This document shows, in pieces, positions 1 to 5,816 of a DNA stretch of 8,487 nt (positions are counted from its first letter, which is position 1; each line of letters begins with the position of its first letter). This DNA is from CAVWDI01 sp046259385 (GTDB lineage Bacteria > Chloroflexota > Anaerolineae > Anaerolineales > UBA4823). Under the pieces are notes generated by a model. That model searched no databases. It was not told the DNA's origin and worked only from the letters and a program-made list of their open reading frames with translations. The translations under genes and the position numbers were made by a program. The stretch is taken from positions 1 to 8,487 of the forward strand of contig JBJYWI010000113.1 of assembly GCA_046259385.1 (NCBI GenBank), read 5' to 3'.

Positions 1-967
1 CAGTGCTATCACTTTTAGCTACACCAATCAAGTTGCAGAAATTCTTTATCGCATCAGGTGAATATCCGCGCCTGCGCATACCAGAAATTGTCGGCATTCG
101 CGGATCATCCCAACCAGTCACAAAATTGCCTTGAACCAAGCGAAGCAGTTTTCTTTTACTCAATACGGTGTAGGTGAGGTTCAAACGGGCAAATTCAATT
201 TGCTGTGGGTGGTAAATTTCCAATTCATCTAAAAACCAATCGTATAGGGGTCGGTGATCCTGAAATTCAAGAGTACACAACGAATGAGTAATGCCTTCAA
301 TCGAATCACTCTGTCCATGCGCGAAATCATACATTGGATAGATACACCATTTATCACCGGTCCTGTGATGAGATTCATGCAGAATGCGATAAAGCACCGG
401 ATCCCGCATATTCAAGTTACCCGAACTCATATCGATTTTTGCGCGAAGAACCCTCGATCCATCGCTGAAGTCGCCGTCTCGCATTCCTCTAAATAGCGAT
501 AGATTTTCCTCCACAGATCTATCCCTGAATGGGCTGTTCTTGCCAGGATTTTTTAGAGTGCCACGATATTCTCTAATTTCTTCAGCAGTTAAATCGTCGA
601 CATACGCTTTCCCTTTTAAGATCAGTTTTTCCGCAAAATTGTATAAATTCTCAAAATAATCAGATGCATAGTATTCCCTCTGCTCCCAATCGAAACCCAA
701 CCAGTGAATGTCATCTTTAATTGAATTTACATATTCGATATCTTCTTTGCTGGGATTTGTATCATCAAATCGTAAATTGCATTTTCCATTAAATTCTTCA
801 GCGACGCCAAAATTCAAACAGATTGATTTTGCGTGACCTATGTGTAAGTAACCATTGGGTTCAGGCGGAAACCGGGTGTGCACTCTGCCGCCAAATTTGT
901 TGCTTTCGATGTCACTGTTGATAATCTCGCGAATGAAATCGGAGGTTTTTAGATTGTTTGAATTCAT
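1..967 (-). CDS. glnS: Glutaminyl-tRNA synthetase, N-terminal 322 residues (cut by window edge)
   Basis: Class I aminoacyl-tRNA synthetase that charges tRNA-Gln with glutamine in the cytoplasm. Read from the minus strand, the frame is open from an ATG at 967-965 to the left edge. Residues 31-47 hold the TRFPPEPNGYLHIGHAK block, with the HIGH nucleotide-binding signature at 42-45. The RFDDTNPSKE block is at 67-76, the FAHGQSDSIEGITHSLCTLE region typical of GlnRS at about 215-234, and the VLSKRK form of the KMSKS loop at 268-273, followed by GWDDPRMPT at 285-293. These residues match GlnRS rather than GluRS. The E. coli enzyme is about 554 residues, so roughly 230, mostly the anticodon-binding beta barrels, lie outside the window. 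A purine-rich Shine-Dalgarno (GAGGGAG, 986-980) sits 12 bases before the ATG. The gene is transcribed divergently from sucC. Identity is secure; only the C-terminus is unseen. Confidence 0.96.
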   Translation of the reverse strand, partial: MNSNNLKTSDFIREIINSDIESNKFGGRVHTRFPPEPNGYLHIGHAKSICLNFGVAEEFNGKCNLRFDDTNPSKEDIEYVNSIKDDIHWLGFDWEQREYYASDYFENLYNFAEKLILKGKAYVDDLTAEEIREYRGTLKNPGKNSPFRDRSVEENLSLFRGMRDGDFSDGSRVLRAKIDMSSGNLNMRDPVLYRILHESHHRTGDKWCIYPMYDFAHGQSDSIEGITHSLCTLEFQDHRPLYDWFLDELEIYHPQQIEFARLNLTYTVLSKRKLLRLVQGNFVTGWDDPRMPTISGMRRRGYSPDAIKNFCNLIGVAKSDST

Positions 968-1053
968 ATAAAATAATTTCTCCCTCTTGTAAATCAACTA
1001 TTTTGAAAGCTAGAAAAATAAATAGGAATTTCTGATTAGAAAATTATTTTAAG

Positions 1054-1082
1054 ATTATATCAGAGTGGAGGAATCAGGCAAA
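1054..1082 (-). promoter_or_regulatory. Extended -10 promoter for glnS
   Basis: On the minus strand a perfect TATAAT (1059-1054) is preceded by TGA, giving the extended -10 form TGATATAATC. The -35 position at 17-base spacing (1082-1077) reads TTTGCC, a weak match to TTGACA. The expected transcription start is near 1047, which gives glnS a leader of about 80 bases. This is predicted from sequence only. Confidence 0.6.
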
Positions 1083-1120
1083 AAGCATTAAAAATCGATA
1101 AAATTGCCTAATAATGCACA

Positions 1121-1129
1121 TGGTATAAT
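1121..1129 (+). promoter_or_regulatory. Extended -10 promoter for sucCD
   Basis: TGGTATAAT is a perfect -10 hexamer (1124-1129) with a TGn extension. No good -35 box is seen: the position 17 bases upstream reads AAATTG, and a TTGCCT at 1104-1109 is only 14 bases away. The predicted start of transcription, near 1136, lies about 43 bases before the sucC ATG at 1179. It also lies downstream of the TTG that would begin the longest open frame, so it helps fix the sucC start. Confidence 0.6.
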
Positions 1130-1161
1130 CATTTTAAGAAAAGGGGTTATTGCGTTAGTAA

Positions 1162-1168
1162 GTGGGAG
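1162..1168 (+). promoter_or_regulatory. Ribosome binding site that decides the sucC start
   Basis: GTGGGAG stands 10 bases before the ATG at 1179. No comparable site precedes the in-frame TTG at 1104. With the family N-terminus (M-K/N-LHEYQ), this supports the ATG. Confidence 0.6.
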
Positions 1169-1178
1169 TTTTACCTGT

Positions 1179-2318
1179 ATGAAATTGCATGAATATCAAT
1201 CTAAGAAAATATTTGCTGATTATGGCATATCCATTCCTGTAGGAAGGGTCGCTGTTACCGCGGAGGAAGCAAAAGTTATCGCTGGGGAATTGAATGATCG
1301 AGTAGTCATCAAATCACAGGTACTGGTTGGTGGAAGAGGGAAGGCTGGAGGGATCAGATTAGCGAAAAAACCTGAACAAGCTTATGAAATTGCATCCGAA
1401 ATACTTTCAATGCATTTAAAAGGACTGCCGGTAAGGAAGGTGCTGGTTGAACAGGCGGCGCAAATCGAAGATGAGATCTACCTGGGTATTACAAATGATA
1501 GGACAAAACGGAAACCAGTCATGATGTCCTCTTCGGCAGGTGGGGTGGATATTGAAGAGGTAGCGAGATTATCGCCTGAAAAGATTATTAAAACCTATAT
1601 TGACCCACTTCTGGGTTTAAGAGACTATCAGGCTCGCGATATTGCAGCTGGAATTGATCTGCCGCGTGAACTATGGAAAGCATTTGTTTATACAGCATCC
1701 AGACTATGGGAAATTTATTGCCAAACAGATTCGACTTTGGTGGAAATTAATCCGCTGGTAATAACAAAATCAAGTAAGTTGCTGGCAGTTGATGGCAAAA
1801 TGGTTATTGATGACAATGCACTGTTTCGCCACCAGGAACTAGAAGAAAAGAGAGACCTGGATGTTGATGCGGCTTCGGAAGTAGAAGCTAGAAAATATGG
1901 ACTTGTGTACATTAAGTTGGATGGGGAAATTGGCTGTTTGGTTAACGGAGCTGGATTAGCCATGACCACAATGGACATAATAAAATATTATGGTGGATCT
2001 CCCGCGAATTTCCTAGATATTGGAGGCGGAGCTGGGGAGGATAAAGTCGCTGCGGCTTTTAGGATCATATTGGCAGATTCGAAGGTGAACACAATACTAA
2101 TAAATATTTTTGGGGGAATTACCCGTGGGGATGAGGTCGCGAGGGGAATTCTTGCAGCTTTGGAAGGGATTCAAACAGAAATTTCTATTGTTATAAGGTT
2201 GGTGGGAACCAATGCCGAGGAGGGATTGAGGATCTTATCAGACGCAAAAATGATAACAGCTGAGACATTAGCCGAGGCTGCCCAAAAAGCTGTGCAGTTT
2301 TCTAAGGTAAAAAAATAA
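1179..2318 (+). CDS. sucC: Succinyl-CoA synthetase (ADP/GDP-forming), beta subunit
   Basis: The beta subunit carries the ATP-grasp nucleotide-binding fold and the succinate site. With the SucD alpha subunit it interconverts succinyl-CoA, phosphate and NDP with succinate, CoA and NTP in the TCA cycle. The 379-residue product starts MKLHEYQSK, as in known SucC proteins (E. coli 388 residues). K45 and the GGRGKAGG loop at 51-58 belong to the nucleotide pocket. VEINPLV at 188-194 and VDGK at 204-207 supply N191 and D205, spaced like the metal ligands N199 and D213 of E. coli. NGAGLAM (256-262), NFLDIGGGA (277-285) and NIFGGITRGDE (309-319) mark the C-terminal CoA-ligase domain. The open frame extends back to a TTG at 1104, but those 25 residues fit no family member and begin upstream of the predicted transcript start. 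The stop is 2 bases before sucD, so the pair is one operon and probably translationally coupled. Malate-CoA ligase is a homologous alternative, but the close match to SucC favours succinate. Confidence 0.95.
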   Translation: MKLHEYQSKKIFADYGISIPVGRVAVTAEEAKVIAGELNDRVVIKSQVLVGGRGKAGGIRLAKKPEQAYEIASEILSMHLKGLPVRKVLVEQAAQIEDEIYLGITNDRTKRKPVMMSSSAGGVDIEEVARLSPEKIIKTYIDPLLGLRDYQARDIAAGIDLPRELWKAFVYTASRLWEIYCQTDSTLVEINPLVITKSSKLLAVDGKMVIDDNALFRHQELEEKRDLDVDAASEVEARKYGLVYIKLDGEIGCLVNGAGLAMTTMDIIKYYGGSPANFLDIGGGAGEDKVAAAFRIILADSKVNTILINIFGGITRGDEVARGILAALEGIQTEISIVIRLVGTNAEEGLRILSDAKMITAETLAEAAQKAVQFSKVKK

Positions 2319-2320
2319 TT

Positions 2321-3184
2321 ATGACCATATTGATTGACAAGAATACACGTCTGTTGGTGCAGGGAATCACCGGGAGTGAAGGTACCTTTCATTCCACGCA
2401 GATGGCTGATTATGGAACAAAGATAGTTGCTGGTGTAACGCCTGGCAAAGGTGGCGAATGGGTATTGGAGGGTAAAGTTCCGGTATTCGATTCAGTAAAT
2501 ATAGCGGTGAATGCGACCGGAGCGAATACAAGTGTAATCTTTGTTCCTGCTAGATTTGCAACTGACGCAATATTTGAAGCCTGTGATGCAGGCTTGAGGT
2601 TGATTGTCTGTATAACGGAAGGGATACCTGTCCAAGATATGATGAAGGTTCGAAATTATCTTGATCAGAAAGGGTCGCGACTGGTAGGTCCAAATTGCCC
2701 TGGATTGTTATCACCCGGGGAATCAAAAGTTGGGATTATCCCGGGAAATATTGCGATACCAGGCACGGTAGGGGTAGTCTCCAGGTCAGGTACACTTACT
2801 TACGAAGTTTTATACGCATTAAAACGCGAGAATATCGGGGTAAGCACCTGCGTTGGTATTGGTGGTGACCCAATTAATGGTACGGATTTTGTTGATTGTT
2901 TAAAAATGTTTGAAGATGATCCATATACAGAGAAAATAATTTTGATCGGGGAAATTGGTGGGTCGGATGAAGAGATTGCAGCTGGTTTTATATCGGATCA
3001 TATGACAAAACCAGTCGTTGGTTTTATAGCTGGTCGAACAGCCCCTCCTGGAAAGCGCATGGGACATGCCGGGGCAATTGTTGAAGGTGGTGCTGGTACC
3101 GCAGTGGGGAAAATCCGGTCACTTGAGGATGTTGGTGTGCGTGTTGCTAAGCATCCTGGTGAGATACCTCAATTATTAAATTAA
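2321..3184 (+). CDS. sucD: Succinyl-CoA synthetase, alpha subunit
   Basis: The alpha subunit binds CoA and carries the catalytic histidine that is transiently phosphorylated. It works in a complex with SucC. The 287-residue product matches the family length (E. coli 289). The Rossmann CoA-binding domain shows GITGSEGTFHSTQM at 15-28 and GVTPGKGG at 38-45. GPNCPG lies at 123-128, SRSGTLTYE at 154-162 and CVGIGGDP at 177-184. The active-site loop GKRMGHAGAIVEGG spans 244-257 with the phospho-histidine at H249. The only nearby Shine-Dalgarno-like bases are AAGG at 2304-2307, 13 bases upstream inside the end of sucC, so translation probably depends on ribosomes finishing sucC. A homologous malate-CoA ligase subunit is possible in principle, but nothing here favours it. 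Confidence 0.96.
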   Translation: MTILIDKNTRLLVQGITGSEGTFHSTQMADYGTKIVAGVTPGKGGEWVLEGKVPVFDSVNIAVNATGANTSVIFVPARFATDAIFEACDAGLRLIVCITEGIPVQDMMKVRNYLDQKGSRLVGPNCPGLLSPGESKVGIIPGNIAIPGTVGVVSRSGTLTYEVLYALKRENIGVSTCVGIGGDPINGTDFVDCLKMFEDDPYTEKIILIGEIGGSDEEIAAGFISDHMTKPVVGFIAGRTAPPGKRMGHAGAIVEGGAGTAVGKIRSLEDVGVRVAKHPGEIPQLLN

Positions 3185-3192
3185 TTAAATAA

Positions 3193-3230
3193 TTAAAGGG
3201 CTGTCTGTAATATTGAAGACAGCCCCTTAA
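3193..3230. terminator. Hairpin terminator between convergent sucD and acpP
   Basis: GGGCTGTCT (3198-3206) pairs perfectly with AGACAGCCC (3217-3225) around a 10-base loop. Self-complementary TTAA arms (3193-3196 and 3227-3230) extend the stem across one A/C mismatch. On the minus strand the stem is followed by CTTTAATTATTTAATTAA, a T-rich run suited to ending acpP. On the plus strand the tail is CTTAAGCATGG, so it is a weaker intrinsic terminator for sucD. Confidence 0.75.
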
Positions 3231-3255
3231 GCATGGAAAGAAGACTTAACTGCGA

Positions 3256-3501
3256 TTATCCTTCTTTAACCATTCGGTCATCGATGTAGGTTACAGCCTC
3301 ACCAACGGTTGAGATCGTTTGTGCATCTTCGTCGGAAATTTCACCGCCAAATTTGTCTTCAAACGCCATTATTAATTCAACCAAATCTAATGAGTCTGCT
3401 TCTAAGTCTTCTCGAAAACGAGCATCAGGTGTCACTTTGCTTTCATCGACCCCGAGCAAATCCACGATTATTTCTTTTACCTCTGCAAAGGTTTCGGCCA
3501 T
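3256..3501 (-). CDS. acpP: Acyl carrier protein
   Basis: This small acidic cytoplasmic protein carries growing acyl chains on a 4'-phosphopantetheine arm during type II fatty acid synthesis. The 81-residue product is of normal ACP length. The modification motif is DSLD at 36-39, with the prosthetic-group serine at S37. It sits at the start of the recognition helix, which continues as LVELIMAFEDKFGGEISDED, the usual helix II and III pattern. A strong Shine-Dalgarno (GAAGGAGG, 3516-3509) is 7 bases from the ATG. The gene stands alone, without fab genes beside it. It faces sucD tail to tail across a shared hairpin and is divergent from fni. The conserved DSLD motif and helix pattern make the primary fatty-acid ACP the best call. 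A specialised ACP cannot be fully excluded, because no synthase neighbour is present to confirm its partner. Confidence 0.95.
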   Translation of the reverse strand: MAETFAEVKEIIVDLLGVDESKVTPDARFREDLEADSLDLVELIMAFEDKFGGEISDEDAQTISTVGEAVTYIDDRMVKEG

Positions 3502-3541
3502 TGAATATCCTCCTTCGAATTAATAAAATTTCCAGACACCA

Positions 3542-3569
3542 ATTGTAACCTTGATATCTTATATGTCAA
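3542..3569 (-). promoter_or_regulatory. Near-consensus sigma-70-type promoter for acpP
   Basis: On the minus strand TTGACA (3569-3564, 6 of 6) is separated by 16 bases from TACAAT (3547-3542, 5 of 6). Transcription should begin near 3535, giving a leader of about 33 bases that contains the strong Shine-Dalgarno. The high quality of the boxes fits an abundant protein such as ACP. Confidence 0.78.
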
Positions 3570-3631
3570 GTATTCTATTAATTGGCATCCATTTGCATTT
3601 AAATAATAAATTCATACAGCAGCAATAAAAG

Positions 3632-3660
3632 TTGACACTCGATATACCCACTGGTAAGAT
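3632..3660 (+). promoter_or_regulatory. Sigma-70-type promoter for the fni operon
   Basis: TTGACA (3632-3637, 6 of 6) is followed after exactly 17 bases by TAAGAT (3655-3660, 4 of 6), preceded by TGG as an extended -10. The predicted start near 3667 leaves a leader of about 20 bases before the fni ATG. It lies back to back with the acpP promoter, the two -35 boxes being 62 bases apart. Confidence 0.72.
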
Positions 3661-3687
3661 TGTATCAACTAAGTAGAACACTTTTTT

Positions 3688-4719
3688 ATGGGAAAAGTTA
3701 CGAATATCAAATCTCGAAAGTCTGACCATATACGCATAAATCTCGAAAACGATGTACGTTCCAGTCTCACAACCGGGCTGGAGCGTTATCAATTTATCCA
3801 TCGCGCATTACCTGAGATTGATCTTGGTGAGGTTGATACATCCCTGTCTTTTTTTAATAAAGAACTGAGCGCGCCTGTATTAATTTCATCTATGACTGGA
3901 GGAACCAGCGAAGCGGCAGACATAAACCGGAAGCTGGCGATTGCTGCTCAGGAAGCCAGAATTGCTATGGGTGTTGGCTCCCAGAGAGTTGCGATTGAGA
4001 ACAACAATCAGGTAAAAACCTTCTCGATAAGAAAATACGCTCCGGACATTCTTCTTTTTGCAAATTTGGGGGCAGTCCAATTGAATTACGGGTACGGACC
4101 TGATGAGTGTAAACGTGCTGTAGAGATGATAGATGCTGATGCTCTTGTTCTTCACCTCAATGCACTCCAGGAGGCATTACAACCTGAGGGGGATACTAAT
4201 TTTAGAAATTTATATACGAAGATTGAAGAGATATGTAAAAAACTTGCAAAACCTGTAGTCGTTAAAGAGGTTGGTTGGGGATTTTCATCCCAGGATGCAA
4301 AACTACTCATGAACGCCGGTGTGTCTGCAATTGATGTTGCCGGAGCTGGCGGTACATCCTGGTCACAGGTGGAAATGTATCGGGCTGAAGATGATAGACA
4401 AGCCCAAATAGCATCCTCATTTGTTAATTGGGGGATTCCAACAAGTAATGCGATTAGGAATGTAAGGAATGTTTCAGTCGATATGCCGTTAATTGCATCT
4501 GGAGGGATAAGAAATGGAGTAGACATTGCTAAATGTATCGCGTTGGGAGCAAATCTTTGTGGATTAGCAAGCCCGTTATTAAAAGCCGCGCAAGTTTCAG
4601 CCGAAAACACTTTTGACACTATCGAAATAATAATGGCTGAGATAAGGATAAGCATGTTTAGCAGCGGTGTGAAAAACCTGAGTGGTTTAGATGAATCAGT
4701 TTTATTTCATATAGAATAA
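3688..4719 (+). CDS. fni: Isopentenyl-diphosphate delta-isomerase, type 2 (FMN-dependent)
   Basis: This enzyme interconverts isopentenyl diphosphate and dimethylallyl diphosphate, the two building blocks of isoprenoids. It is cytoplasmic, with a TIM-barrel fold that needs reduced FMN and a divalent metal. The 343-residue product has the family's normal length. Motifs in order are RKSDHI (10-15), SSMTGG (67-72), GVGSQR (95-100), ANLGAVQL (125-132), HLNALQEALQPEGD (156-169, with the conserved Q161 and metal-binding E162), KEVGWG (193-198), DVAGAGGTSW (216-225) and the flavin phosphate-binding SGGIRNG (271-277). The RKSDHI block falls about ten residues from the ATG, as expected. No clear Shine-Dalgarno is present in the short, T-rich leader, so initiation may be leader-independent or weak. 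The stop abuts the prenyl synthase gene, forming an operon that makes DMAPP and then elongates it. It is unrelated to the type 1 (Nudix) isomerase. Confidence 0.95.
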   Translation: MGKVTNIKSRKSDHIRINLENDVRSSLTTGLERYQFIHRALPEIDLGEVDTSLSFFNKELSAPVLISSMTGGTSEAADINRKLAIAAQEARIAMGVGSQRVAIENNNQVKTFSIRKYAPDILLFANLGAVQLNYGYGPDECKRAVEMIDADALVLHLNALQEALQPEGDTNFRNLYTKIEEICKKLAKPVVVKEVGWGFSSQDAKLLMNAGVSAIDVAGAGGTSWSQVEMYRAEDDRQAQIASSFVNWGIPTSNAIRNVRNVSVDMPLIASGGIRNGVDIAKCIALGANLCGLASPLLKAAQVSAENTFDTIEIIMAEIRISMFSSGVKNLSGLDESVLFHIE

Positions 4720-4728
4720 GTGTGTTCA

Positions 4729-5742
4729 ATGGCGTTGAATCGATTTAGAAGGAACTTGCTTCCTGAAATTGAAGATGGACTTAAGAGGGCTGTCAACCTG
4801 ACTGATGAAAAAGGTCAGGAGGAATTGAATAAAATGTTGGTTCATCATATGGGATGGTCAGGAATAAGTTCAAATAAATCGATAGCAGGTAAAAGGATAC
4901 GCCCTTTACTGCTTTTAATTTCAACTTCATCATTGGGTGCCGACTGGGAAAAAGCTTTAAATGCAGCAGTTTCAATCGAACTTGTTCACAATTTTTCACT
5001 AATACATGATGATATTCAGGATCGAAGTGAATTAAGAAGGGGGCGTCCAACAATTTGGAGTATTTGGGGTATTCCTCAGGCGATAAATACAGGTGATACA
5101 TTATTTGCTATTGCCCAAATCAAAATGCTTGAGCTGAGAGATCAAGTTGGGGGTGAAATTGCTTTGAGCGCTCAAAAAATTTTACTGGAAGCGAGTTACA
5201 GGCTAACTAAAGGACAACATCTTGATATCGCATATGAAACCCGGATAGGAATGTCAATAGATACCTATTGGAAGATGATAGGATATAAAACCGCAGATTT
5301 AATTGCTGCCGCTACTGAAATTGGAGCGGTATGCGGAAAGGCAAGTTCCGAGCAGAAAAAACTTTATAGAGATTTTGGGTATAACCTAGGCCTTGCGTTT
5401 CAAATTAAAGATGATTACCTGGGGATATGGGGAAATCAGGTTTCAACTGGCAAATCAACTCGTAGCGATCTAATGACAGGAAAAAAATCACTGCCAATAC
5501 TATATGGGCTTGAAAAAGGCGGTAATTTCGCAAAAAAATGGGAACAAGGTGGAATTAGTTATGAGGAAATTCCTCTTCTTGTAAAAGAGCTGGAAAATGA
5601 AGGAGCAAAGGAATATACACAGTCTCAGATGAGTGAGTTCACTAACCGGGCAGTAGAAGCCTTAAATTCTCTAAATCCAGAAAAAGATGCTGTTGATGCA
5701 TTAATGGAACTAACCATAGAATTACTCGAGAGAGAAAGCTAA
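4729..5742 (+). CDS. Short-chain trans-prenyl diphosphate synthase, GGPP-synthase-like
   Basis: This enzyme condenses IPP head-to-tail onto allylic diphosphates, feeding lipids, quinones or carotenoids. The 337-residue all-helical product has the family landmarks: GKRIRP (54-59), the first Asp-rich motif DDIQD (94-98) followed by RRGRPT (103-108), GQHLD (162-166), YKTA (186-189) and the second motif as DDYLG (228-232). The last Asp of that second motif is replaced by Gly, as in many actinobacterial and related synthases. F89 sits five residues before the first motif with S90 next to it, and the motif has no two-residue insertion. That is the archaeal-type (type I) GGPP synthase pattern, so a C20 product is inferred; C15 or C25 is possible. 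The frame also allows a GTG at 4720 directly after the fni stop (340 residues). Neither start has a good Shine-Dalgarno, and I prefer the ATG. It is the second gene of the fni operon. Confidence 0.9.
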   Translation: MALNRFRRNLLPEIEDGLKRAVNLTDEKGQEELNKMLVHHMGWSGISSNKSIAGKRIRPLLLLISTSSLGADWEKALNAAVSIELVHNFSLIHDDIQDRSELRRGRPTIWSIWGIPQAINTGDTLFAIAQIKMLELRDQVGGEIALSAQKILLEASYRLTKGQHLDIAYETRIGMSIDTYWKMIGYKTADLIAAATEIGAVCGKASSEQKKLYRDFGYNLGLAFQIKDDYLGIWGNQVSTGKSTRSDLMTGKKSLPILYGLEKGGNFAKKWEQGGISYEEIPLLVKELENEGAKEYTQSQMSEFTNRAVEALNSLNPEKDAVDALMELTIELLERES

Positions 5743-5746
5743 AATC

Positions 5747-5767
5747 TACCAGTAATGAAGACTGGTA
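5747..5767. repeat. Inverted repeat overlapping the promoter of the LysM gene
   Basis: TACCAGT (5747-5753) and ACTGGTA (5761-5767) form a perfect 7-bp inverted repeat around a 7-base spacer, starting 5 bases after the prenyl synthase stop. The right arm overlaps the extended -10 box TGGTATAAT. It could be an operator, or a weak terminator for the fni operon, but the nearest T run (5779-5786) starts 11 bases beyond the stem, too far for a classical intrinsic terminator. Its role is unknown. Confidence 0.45.
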
Positions 5768-5771
5768 TAAT
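5763..5771 (+). promoter_or_regulatory. Extended -10 promoter for the LysM-domain gene
   Basis: TGGTATAAT contains a perfect -10 hexamer at 5766-5771 with a TGn extension. It is identical over ten bases (with the following C) to the sucC promoter. No -35 match is seen: the position at 17-base spacing reads AATCTA. The expected start near 5778 lies just before a run of eight T residues and about 39 bases before the ATG. Confidence 0.6.
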
Positions 5772-5816
5772 CGCTTAGTTTTTTTTGGGTGTACTAACTT
5801 ATTGGAATGAGTATTG

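Noticed and set aside
254..496. An 80-codon plus-strand open frame opposite glnS
   Set aside because: The opposite strand encodes conserved GlnRS motifs throughout, and the plus-strand product resembles nothing and starts with GTG.
1104..1178. A 25-residue N-terminal extension of SucC from a TTG codon
   Set aside because: It has no ribosome site, begins upstream of the predicted transcription start and adds sequence absent from the SucC family, whose proteins start at M-K/N-LHEYQ.
3886..4155. An 89-codon minus-strand open frame opposite fni
   Set aside because: It is antisense to conserved fni motifs (SSMTGG to the Q161/E162 block) and has no independent support.
4152..4655. A 167-codon minus-strand open frame opposite fni
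   Set aside because: It lies wholly antisense to a clear fni coding sequence, has no recognisable domain, and looks like a shadow of the codon pattern on the other strand.
5777..5786. The T run read as an intrinsic terminator for the fni operon
   Set aside because: The only nearby hairpin ends 11 bases earlier, at 5767, too far for a standard intrinsic terminator, and it has only 7 bp.
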